Below, piece after piece: positions 56,972 to 64,000 of a stretch of 64,000 nt of DNA. The stretch is from Allochromatium palmeri. GTDB taxonomy: Bacteria; Pseudomonadota; Gammaproteobacteria; Chromatiales; Chromatiaceae. Position numbers and translations under genes: made by a program. The notes below the pieces were generated by a model that was not told where the DNA came from, ran no database searches, and saw nothing but the letters and a program-made list of their open reading frames with translations. Position 1 is the first letter of the stretch. Each line of letters starts with the position of its first letter. Location of the stretch: positions 1 through 64,000 of the forward strand of contig NZ_WNKT01000008.1 of assembly GCF_009720725.1 (NCBI RefSeq), written 5' to 3'.

Positions 56972-58216
56972 ATGATGGGACTTCGCTTCGGATCTTCACT
57001 TTTGCGGCTCAGCCTGGTTCTGCTGCTGGCCATGCCGCTGACTGGCTGCGGCGGTATTCCCTGGTTCGGTAAGGAAAAAGACCCGACACCGCCCTCCCCG
57101 CTGCCGCCTCTGGCGCAGGAGACGGGCGTCAACACGCTTTGGTCGGCACGCCCGACACGCGGGACCGAGGGCCGGCGACTCTATCTGGTGCCGGCGCTCG
57201 CCGAGGGCCGGCTCTATGTTGCCGACGCGCGCGGCCGGGTGGTCGCGCTTGCGGCTGACTCGGGACGCGAACTCTGGCAGCGTGAAACAGGGCTGAACTT
57301 CAGTGGCGGGCCGGACGTGGCCGGCGAACGTCTGGTCCTCGGCACCAGCCAGGGCGAGCTGGTTGCGCTCTCGACCCAGGACGGCCATGAACTCTGGCGC
57401 GCCCAACTCGGCAGTGAAGTGCTCTCGGTGCCACGTCTGAGCGCGACGGGGCAGGTCTTCGTGCATACGCTCGACGACAGCCTCCACGGCCTGGACGCGA
57501 CGACCGGACAGAGCCAGTGGCGCGTGAACTATCCACCGCCGGTCCTGACCCTGCGCGGCAGCAGCACACCGGCCCTGACCGAGAACGGCGTGATCGTCGG
57601 ACTCTCGGGCGGCAAACTGGTCAAGCTCGATCCCAAGGACGGTCTGCCGCTGTGGGAGGTCGTCATCACCCGACCGAGCGGACGCTCGGAGCTGGCGCGC
57701 ATTGCCGATATCGATGCCGATCCGGTTCTGGTCGGTCCGACGGTCTATGTCGGCGCCTACAATGGCGATCTGGCCGCTGTGGATCGCGAGCACGGCGAGG
57801 TGCTGTGGCGTCGCGAACTCTCGGCCCATGCCGGGCTGGTGGCCGATGTCGACGGACCCAATGCTGACGGACTCTATGTGACGGATTCCGAGGATCAGGT
57901 CTGGGGCGCCAAGATGGCCGATGGTGCCGGACGCTGGCATCAGGACCAATTGCGCTACCGCCGGCTCACCGCGCCCGCGCTGCTTGGCGAGCGGCTGCTG
58001 GTCGGTGACTTCGAGGGTTATCTGCATTTGCTCGACAAACGCGATGGGCGGCTGGTGGGGCGGACGCGCCTGACCAAGACTGGTATCAGCGCCCGCCCAC
58101 TGGTCGCGGGCAATCGCGTCTATGTCTATACGGATGATGGTACGCTGGCCGCGCTGACGCTCGGTGCGACCACCGTACCGCCATCCACTCAAAACACTAC
58201 CCAAGGGAAGCGCTGA
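56972..58216 (+). CDS. bamB: Outer-membrane protein assembly factor BamB
   Basis: 414 residues. A lipoprotein signal ([12 protein letters not shown], Cys about residue 26) is followed by an eight-bladed PQQ-type beta-propeller, with repeats such as [29 protein letters not shown] and [22 protein letters not shown]. BamB assists BamA. Start at 56972 or one codon later at 56975. It lies five bases before der, as in E. coli. Confidence 0.95.
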   Translation: MMGLRFGSSLLRLSLVLLLAMPLTGCGGIPWFGKEKDPTPPSPLPPLAQETGVNTLWSARPTRGTEGRRLYLVPALAEGRLYVADARGRVVALAADSGRELWQRETGLNFSGGPDVAGERLVLGTSQGELVALSTQDGHELWRAQLGSEVLSVPRLSATGQVFVHTLDDSLHGLDATTGQSQWRVNYPPPVLTLRGSSTPALTENGVIVGLSGGKLVKLDPKDGLPLWEVVITRPSGRSELARIADIDADPVLVGPTVYVGAYNGDLAAVDREHGEVLWRRELSAHAGLVADVDGPNADGLYVTDSEDQVWGAKMADGAGRWHQDQLRYRRLTAPALLGERLLVGDFEGYLHLLDKRDGRLVGRTRLTKTGISARPLVAGNRVYVYTDDGTLAALTLGATTVPPSTQNTTQGKR

Positions 58217-58221
58217 TCCGC

Positions 58222-59625
58222 ATGTTGCCCGTCATCACTCTGATCGGCCGCCCGAATGTCGGCAAATCGACCCTCTTCAACCGGCTCACACGCACCCGTG
58301 ACGCCCTGGTCGCCGACTTTCCGGGCCTGACGCGCGACCGTCAATACGGCATCGGACGCATCGGCCCGCGTCCCTATGTCATCGTCGACACCGGCGGCAT
58401 CGGCAGTGCGGCGGAGGGGATCGAGGCGCTGATGGAGCGTCAGGTCCAGCGTGCCGTCGAGGAAGCCGATCATCTGCTGTTCATGGTCGACACCCGCGAC
58501 GGCTGCACGCCCGAGGATATCGACATCGCTCAGCGGCTGCGCCGGCTCGGTAAGCCGATTACCCTGGTCGTCAACAAGAGCGACACCATGGATCCGACCC
58601 TGGCCGTGACCGACTTCCATCGGCTCGGATTGGGTGATCCCTGGGCCGCCTCGGCGACTCAGGGGCTGGGCATCCGCGGACTCATCGACCATGTCTTCGA
58701 GCAACTGCCCGAGGCTGCTGACGAAGACGGCGCGGAGATTGACGACGACCGGATCAAGGTCGCGGTCGTCGGGCGTCCGAATGCGGGCAAGTCCACGCTC
58801 ATCAACCGGCTGCTCGGCGAGGAGCGGCAGGTCACGTTCGACAGCCCCGGCACCACGCGCGACAGCATCTTCATTCCCTTCGAGCGACCCGGTCACGACC
58901 AGCGCTACACGCTAATCGATACCGCCGGACTGCGCCGACGCGCGCGTGTTAGTGATCCGATTGAAAAATTCAGCGTCATCAAGACCCTGCAAGCGATCGA
59001 AGCGGCCAATGTCATCATCCTGGTGATCGACGCTCATGAAGGCATCGGCGAACAGGATGCCACACTCGCCGGACATATCATCGACAGCGGGCGAGCGCTG
59101 GTGGTGGCGATCAATAAATGGGATGGGCTGGACACGGACACGCGCGATCGCGTGCGCGATCAGTTTGTGCGCAAGCTGGCCTTTCTCGATTTTGCCAAGC
59201 TGCACCGGGTCTCGGCACTCTACGGTAGCGGTGTCGGCCATGTGCTCGACGATGTCGATCTGGCCTATGCCAACGCCACCCGCGACCTGTCCACGCCTGA
59301 GCTGACGCGCCTGCTGGAAGCAGCCGTGATGGAGCATCAACCGCCGCTGGTCAAGGGCCGGCGTATCAAGCTGCGCTACGCCCATCAGGGCGGCCGCAAC
59401 CCGCCGATCATCGTCATCCACGGCAACCAGACCGACTCGGTGCCCGAGACCTACAAGCGCTATCTCATCAATCGCTTCCGCAAAGAACTCGAACTGCTCG
59501 GCACTCCGCTGCGGGTGGAGTTCAAAAGCGGCTCCAATCCCTACCAGGGCAAGCGCAACACGCTCACGACCCGCCAGATCGCCAAGAAGCAGCGGCTCAA
59601 GCGTTTCACGCAGCGCAAGAGCTGA
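58222..59625 (+). CDS. der: Ribosome-assembly GTPase Der (EngA)
   Basis: 467 residues with two GTPase domains in tandem: [14 protein letters not shown] with DTGGIG and NKSD in the first, and [32 protein letters not shown] with DTAGLRRRA and NKWD in the second. The C-terminal KH-like domain ([21 protein letters not shown]) is typical. Needed for assembly of the 50S subunit. Last gene of the cluster. Confidence 0.97.
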   Translation: MLPVITLIGRPNVGKSTLFNRLTRTRDALVADFPGLTRDRQYGIGRIGPRPYVIVDTGGIGSAAEGIEALMERQVQRAVEEADHLLFMVDTRDGCTPEDIDIAQRLRRLGKPITLVVNKSDTMDPTLAVTDFHRLGLGDPWAASATQGLGIRGLIDHVFEQLPEAADEDGAEIDDDRIKVAVVGRPNAGKSTLINRLLGEERQVTFDSPGTTRDSIFIPFERPGHDQRYTLIDTAGLRRRARVSDPIEKFSVIKTLQAIEAANVIILVIDAHEGIGEQDATLAGHIIDSGRALVVAINKWDGLDTDTRDRVRDQFVRKLAFLDFAKLHRVSALYGSGVGHVLDDVDLAYANATRDLSTPELTRLLEAAVMEHQPPLVKGRRIKLRYAHQGGRNPPIIVIHGNQTDSVPETYKRYLINRFRKELELLGTPLRVEFKSGSNPYQGKRNTLTTRQIAKKQRLKRFTQRKS

Positions 59626-59640
59626 GCGCCTCCAAGTCGC

Positions 59641-59669
59641 TTGGTTCCGGGACGAGTGCTCGGTACTCT
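59641..59669 (+). promoter_or_regulatory. Possible promoter of the coiled-coil gene
   Basis: TTGGTT (59641-59646), 17 bases, TACTCT (59664-59669), ending 34 bases before the ATG. Confidence 0.4.
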
Positions 59670-59703
59670 AGGGGTCATAAGATCTGATTGTGGAGCACAT
59701 GCC

Positions 59704-60228
59704 ATGAGTTCCGTCGTTGAACTGTATGAAGCCCTGAGCACCGCCCCCGACGAGCGTGCCCGAGCGCGGGTGATCGCCGAGGCCTTCGAACGGCTGGAGG
59801 ATCGCTATCCGCATCTGCCCGAACTGGCCACACAGGGGCATGTGCGCGAATCCGAGCTACGGCTACAAAAAGAGATCGAGCAGGTACGCGCTGACCTGCG
59901 AACGACCGAGCAGCGACTGCAAAAGGAGATCGAACAGGTTCGAGCCAATCTCAAGCTCGAGATCGAGCAATTACGCGCAGAACTCAAACATGATATCGAG
60001 CAAGTGCGAGCCGACTTGCGAGCTACGGAGCAGAGGCTGCAAAAGGAGATCGAGCAGGTCCGAGCCGAACTCAAGCTCGAAATCGAACAACTACGTTCCG
60101 AACTCAAGCTCGACATCGAACGTGTGCGCGGCGATGTCGCGCGCGTCAAGGTCGATCTGCTGAAATGGCTAGTGCCCTTGATGTTCGCTCAGGTCGCCGC
60201 GATCGCGGCACTGGTGAAATTACTGTGA
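59704..60228 (+). CDS. Coiled-coil protein with C-terminal membrane anchor
   Basis: 174 residues. After a globular first 50 residues (VVELYEALSTAPDERARARVIAEAFERLEDRYPHLPEL) a long heptad-type coil is made of near-identical units, EIEQVRADLRTTEQRLQK, repeated with variation (about 55-150), followed by one transmembrane helix (WLVPLMFAQVAAIAALVKLL). The plan resembles DUF1640/coiled-coil anchor proteins found in many bacteria. Its function is unknown. The repeat units are near-identical at the DNA level, so their number may change by recombination. Confidence 0.7.
   Translation: MSSVVELYEALSTAPDERARARVIAEAFERLEDRYPHLPELATQGHVRESELRLQKEIEQVRADLRTTEQRLQKEIEQVRANLKLEIEQLRAELKHDIEQVRADLRATEQRLQKEIEQVRAELKLEIEQLRSELKLDIERVRGDVARVKVDLLKWLVPLMFAQVAAIAALVKLL
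59866..60130 (+). repeat. Internal near-repeat within the coiled-coil gene
   Basis: Segments of the type 'AAAAGAGATCGAGCAGGT' (59874-59891, 59920-59937 and 60040-60057 with small changes) recur, separated by similar 'gagccgaactcaagctcga' segments. They encode the repeated coil units. The copies are not exact. Confidence 0.6.
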
Positions 60229-60260
60229 CGCCGGAGCGGTCGCGCTGGGCCACCGCCTCG

Positions 60261-60285
60261 CCCCTCTCCCCTCGCGGGAGAGGGG
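60261..60285. repeat. Perfect 10-bp hairpin (REP-like element)
   Basis: CCCCTCTCCC (60261-60270) pairs with GGGAGAGGGG (60276-60285) around a CTCGC loop. No T run follows on either strand, so a classical terminator is unlikely. This CCCTCTCCC/GGGAGAGGG form is common as a scattered palindrome in proteobacteria. It lies between convergent genes. Confidence 0.6.
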
Positions 60286-60326
60286 AAGAAGAAACCGTCA
60301 TAGCCAAGTTGTTTTTGAGCCGTTCC

Positions 60327-63300
60327 TTAGCGTTCGGCCACATCGCCCCGGTCATAGCCATCGAGCCGCAGAGGTTCGGATTCGGGATCCGGCCCGGCCC
60401 CCGGCTTGGGCCGATCCAGCCAGGGACTCGGGCGCGCAAAGCCCTGCCAGCCCCAGCGCAGCCAGTCGAGCAGGCGCACGGCCAGCCACAGCGCCCAGAC
60501 GAGCATGAGTGCGCGATAGATCCACAGCGGCACCGAGACCACCCAGACTTCGGGCAGACGCGGACCGCCGCGATCCTGATACCAGTTCAACAGGGTCGCA
60601 CTGGAGCCATGACCGCGAATCCACATCTCGGGATGGCCGAGCAATCCCTGCTGCACGGCGCCGATCAGGGCCGACAGGGCCAGGAGCGTGAACAGCACCA
60701 GCCCGACCTGGAGCAGATCGAAGCGCCACCAGGTCAGCGTCGCGACGTTCAGACGCTGGCGCCAGCCGAGCGCGAACAGCCAGCCGCCGATCAGCAGCGC
60801 CACCCAGACCTCGGACAGCGCCAGCCCCAGACCAAGCAGCAGCCAGTCGTACCAGCGCAGTGGTGTCAGGCGCACACGCCCGAGTACCAGCGCCAGCCCC
60901 GCGAGCACAACGAACAGCCCCCAGAACAGCACCGCCGGCCCGATCCCCGGCCCCCAGGCGAACAGCACCCAGCGGTCGTCGGGCAGACGCAGACGCTGGG
61001 TGAGATTGACCGCCGCCAGGCCCAGATCCGGACTGGCCGGACTGAAGCGCGCCGTCAGTGGTGACTCCAGGCGCCAGCCGACGCGCATCTCCTGTGTGCC
61101 GGGCACCAACGGCAGCTCGACCTGGGTTCTCTGGCCGCTCGGCAGCGGCAACGTGCGGCCATCAACGCTCAGGGTTCGGGTCTCGGCGCCATCAGGCAAC
61201 TGGAGCCGATAGACCCCGCCCTGGGTGCTGCGCGCCGTCAGGGTCAGAGTCGTATCCGTCCCACGGCGTCCCGGTTCGACCTGGACATCGACCCGGTCGA
61301 GCGTCAACGTGGGTCCGGGCACGCCCTCGGGGCGGCTGATCTGCAAGCGCAGCTGCTCGCCGGGCAGCGGGCGCCAGTGCGGCAGCCAGCGTTCACCCTG
61401 GCCCCGATGATGGATCGGCGCCAGATCCATGGCGTCCAGATGCCAGATCGGACTGAGATCCAGCCACCAGGATTCGGTCAGACGCGGGTCGGTGCTGGCC
61501 GTCAATTCGAGTTCAGCCACTGGCTTGAGACTGGAGGTCCAGCGCAACTCGGTCTGTCCCGGAGCGAGCGCGGCCCGGACCTGTCCCCCTTCGACCTGGA
61601 GTGCCGCTGTCTGGACCGACTCGCCCGGCAGCAATGGCACCGGAACCAGCGCGGGAAACTCAGGCGCCGAGAGCCGGCGCACGAGCGTCTCGACCCGCCA
61701 GTCGAGTCCGAACTCGAGCCGACGCTCGACCAGGAGCAGGGGCGGCAAGGCATCCTGGGTCAGCGGTTGCTCACCCTCGGACTCGGCACTGGCCAGACGA
61801 ATGAGTTGGATCTGCCGTCCAGGGCGACCATTGGCGCGGAGGCCTTCGACGCGCCAGCCATCCGCGTCGATGATCTCGACGCGGCGTGGTTCGAGCGCCA
61901 GCGGCAGGTCGATGCGCGTCTCGGCCCCAAGCGCGCCGGTCAGTTGCAGGCGATGCCGACCCACCGCAAGCGGCACCAGCAGACGGCCATCGGCATCGCG
62001 GCGCAGTCGGTCGAGCACGACACCATTCAAAACCACGGTACTCGGCGACCAGCCCGAGCGCGCATCCAACACGGCGGCCGCCATCGCGGTCGCTGCATCC
62101 AGGGTTAGATCCAGAGTCAAACGCTCCGGCTCGGCGCGCAGTGCCAGGCTGGAGAGCGTCAGACACTCGGGTAGACACTCGGGTGGTGCAAGCAGGCGCG
62201 TGCGCAGTTCCTCCAGGAGCACCGGATTCGGAAAATCAGCCGCCAGGGCTGGACGCGGAGCCAGCGTCGCGCCCAGGATCAGGGCCAGCGCCAACAGCGG
62301 AGCCTTGGCATTGACCCTGGTCTGCCAGTGCTGTTTCAGGTTCGCCCCCGAGAGCTTCAGGTCCGACAGACGCAGGCCCAGGGCCAGCAGTAGCAGTCCG
62401 ACGACGAAGGCGAGCACCAGACGCCACCCAGGTGTCAGCCACCAGAGTCGTGCCCCATCGTTCGGTCCAACGGGGCCGGTCCAGCTCAGATCGACCTGAC
62501 GCCACTGCCAGTCCGGGATGCCGGGCCCGGTCTGGACCAGCGCCTTGGGGTCGAGCCGTTCCAGAGGCGGCGGTGGCGCGACCGGGCGCGCCAGCGACGA
62601 CTGGAGGCGTGCCTTGCCCTCGCGACGCGCCAGCTCGGGTTCGGCTGGGGCGGACAGCATCTCCGCGTCCGACAGGGCTTCATCGAAGGCGAAGCTGGGC
62701 GCCGGTGCCTGCATCCGGGCACCCACCACGCCTCCCGTCGAAGTCCAATACGGTTGGGCGAGCTGCGGATAGAGTCCGCTGCGGATCTCGGTAACCAGGA
62801 AGGGCAAGCCGATCGCCAGCAGTGCGAGGACCGCCAGCCGCTGATACCAGCGCACGAAGGTGCGCCAGCGCGCCAGCCCGCGCGATTCGCTCTGATCGGG
62901 CAGCAGGCGCAACAGCGCCGCAGCCGCCAGCAGATGCAGCCACACCAGACGCGGCGCACCAGGTTCAAGCCAGGTCAACGCCAGCGTCAAGAGTGCCAGT
63001 GCGCCCCAGCCCGCCCCCCACAGACGCCCGACACCGAGCGCCAGAATCAGCACCAGAAAGAGATCGAGCAGTGTCCAGCGCGTCAGCCAGGTGTCGGGAC
63101 GATTATCGACCCCGGACACGGCCAACAGATCCCAGCCCGGTGGTAGATGCAGCCGGCTGGTCGCGCCGTCGAGCGCCAGTGACCAGCCCGAGGCCGGTAT
63201 CCAGTCGGACGTGGAGTCGAGACGGCTGTCGGCGATCAGATCCAGACGACCGCGCCGTACCTCGACCCCAGGCGGTGAGTCGGCGTCGAGCCGGGTGATG

Positions 63301-64000
63301 AGCACCGGCTCGTCATCGACCCGTGCCTGACCCAGATCCAGACCAGGCGCCGCCTCCAGCCGCCAGCTTCGCGTCAGGTCGCCGCTCAGACGATCGCGCG
63401 CGCTATAACCCTGTCCGTCGAAGTCCAGCCAGATCTTACGCGCGAGCCGCAGTCGATCCGGCTCGGGGTCCGTATCGCCGCGTCCCTGCTCGGTGAGTAT
63501 GAGCACCGCGCCGGGAGTCGCCGCATAGACCGGCAGCCGCGCCCAATCGCCCGGCAGCCCGGTCTGGCTCGGGTCGAGCATCTCCAGCCCGGACAGCTCG
63601 ACCCGGCGGCGTTCAGGCTGGGCGGCAAAGGCCCAGACCTCGCGTTCGGGCCAGGGTGCGGCCAGCGTGGTCGGTCGCGCCAGTTGGGTCACATCACCTG
63701 GATGATAGCTCGCGACCTCCAGCACCCAGCGTCCGGGACGGACCTGGACGCGCAGTGTCCCGTCCGGCTCCAGGCGGGTTGGCAGGGGGCTCGTGACGTT
63801 CGAGGGGATACCATCGGGCAACAGCACCGGGCCGAGCTGGATCTCGCGTGCGCGTCCCGAGACCTCCAGTTCGAGTCGGGTCAGGACGCGCAGCGGCAGG
63901 TCGTCATCGAGACGTCGATAGACCTCCAGCCGCAGACCGTCGCCCTCCCCGTCCGCGCGCGTCTGACCGGGATCGCGCAGCCAGAGTCGCGCGTCCTGAT
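60327..64000 (-). CDS. Very large membrane protein, C-terminal 1,223 residues (cut by window edge)
   Basis: The frame is open to the right edge, so the start is outside. The visible part has a long beta-rich, Arg/Leu/Asp-rich extracytoplasmic-looking region, membrane helices in the first half (LFLVLILALGVGRLWGAGWGALALLTLALTW, LAVLALLAIGLPFL, LVLAFVVGLLLLALGLRL), a second soluble region starting PPECLPECLTLSSLALRAEP, and about five helices at the end (VLFWGLFVVLAGLALVLG, WYDWLLLGLGLALSEVWVALLIGGWLFALGW, LLQVGLVLFTLLALSAL, ALMLVWALWLAVRLL). I do not recognise the family. No enzyme motif is evident. Minus strand, convergent with the coiled-coil gene. Confidence 0.7.
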   Translation of the reverse strand, partial: QDARLWLRDPGQTRADGEGDGLRLEVYRRLDDDLPLRVLTRLELEVSGRAREIQLGPVLLPDGIPSNVTSPLPTRLEPDGTLRVQVRPGRWVLEVASYHPGDVTQLARPTTLAAPWPEREVWAFAAQPERRRVELSGLEMLDPSQTGLPGDWARLPVYAATPGAVLILTEQGRGDTDPEPDRLRLARKIWLDFDGQGYSARDRLSGDLTRSWRLEAAPGLDLGQARVDDEPVLITRLDADSPPGVEVRRGRLDLIADSRLDSTSDWIPASGWSLALDGATSRLHLPPGWDLLAVSGVDNRPDTWLTRWTLLDLFLVLILALGVGRLWGAGWGALALLTLALTWLEPGAPRLVWLHLLAAAALLRLLPDQSESRGLARWRTFVRWYQRLAVLALLAIGLPFLVTEIRSGLYPQLAQPYWTSTGGVVGARMQAPAPSFAFDEALSDAEMLSAPAEPELARREGKARLQSSLARPVAPPPPLERLDPKALVQTGPGIPDWQWRQVDLSWTGPVGPNDGARLWWLTPGWRLVLAFVVGLLLLALGLRLSDLKLSGANLKQHWQTRVNAKAPLLALALILGATLAPRPALAADFPNPVLLEELRTRLLAPPECLPECLTLSSLALRAEPERLTLDLTLDAATAMAAAVLDARSGWSPSTVVLNGVVLDRLRRDADGRLLVPLAVGRHRLQLTGALGAETRIDLPLALEPRRVEIIDADGWRVEGLRANGRPGRQIQLIRLASAESEGEQPLTQDALPPLLLVERRLEFGLDWRVETLVRRLSAPEFPALVPVPLLPGESVQTAALQVEGGQVRAALAPGQTELRWTSSLKPVAELELTASTDPRLTESWWLDLSPIWHLDAMDLAPIHHRGQGERWLPHWRPLPGEQLRLQISRPEGVPGPTLTLDRVDVQVEPGRRGTDTTLTLTARSTQGGVYRLQLPDGAETRTLSVDGRTLPLPSGQRTQVELPLVPGTQEMRVGWRLESPLTARFSPASPDLGLAAVNLTQRLRLPDDRWVLFAWGPGIGPAVLFWGLFVVLAGLALVLGRVRLTPLRWYDWLLLGLGLALSEVWVALLIGGWLFALGWRQRLNVATLTWWRFDLLQVGLVLFTLLALSALIGAVQQGLLGHPEMWIRGHGSSATLLNWYQDRGGPRLPEVWVVSVPLWIYRALMLVWALWLAVRLLDWLRWGWQGFARPSPWLDRPKPGAGPDPESEPLRLDGYDRGDVAER

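Overview
The window looks like chromosome of a GC-rich gammaproteobacterium, most likely a purple sulfur bacterium of the Chromatiaceae (inference from protein similarity as I remember it; no search was run). Supporting points are the gammaproteobacterial gene orders prfB-lysS and ndk-rlmN-pilW-rodZ-hisS-yfgM-bamB-der, an Fe-type SodB, a carboxysome shell protein (CsoS1D) and a SulP anion transporter in a PII-containing operon, which fits an autotroph. Genes are dense, often with 4-base ATGA overlaps. I saw no rRNA, tRNA or CRISPR array.

Layout. 1-316: the 5' end of an IS630-type transposase gene abutting the last Sel1 repeat of a broken gene. 411-6105: seven tightly coupled genes (two PP2C phosphatases, three FHA proteins of which one also carries a VWA domain, a MotB-like anchored protein and a MotA/TolQ/ExbB-like protein). 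This looks like a phospho-controlled, ion-channel-linked membrane system that I cannot match to a named one. 6214-10194: polyamine ABC transporter potFGHI. 10279-12930: pckA and pyrC. 12956-19730: mlaA, rnt, grxD, an AsnB-family amidotransferase, sodB, argD, argF. 19792-25115: a Nudix hydrolase, an orphan csoS1D, ilvD, and moaB-moeA-moaD. 25172-28742: a ParE-type toxin-antitoxin pair, glcD and degQ.

28798-34370: an uncharacterised gene, a remnant of an outer-membrane transporter, a Gly/Pro-rich secreted protein, a DUF2092 protein, a YiaV/YiaW-like pair, PPK2 and an ABM-domain protein. 34471-40480: an operon DUF1538-PII-PII-SulP with a sigma-54-type promoter (GG-N10-GC) and an upstream palindrome, next to a gene for a sigma-54 activator. 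This is the best-supported regulatory unit here. 40713-48392: holA, a pentapeptide-repeat protein, cell-wall enzymes, an RNase II-like protein, ygfZ and a YefM-YoeB module. 48389-51036: lysS and prfB with its programmed +1 frameshift. 51462-59625: the ndk-to-der cluster, without the usual ispG and with an IS200/IS605-like hairpin between yfgM and bamB. 59704-64000: a coiled-coil repeat protein and the C-terminal 1,200 residues of a giant membrane protein that runs off the window.

The most interesting parts are the 411-6105 cluster, the sigma-54-controlled PII/SulP operon, and the isolated csoS1D.
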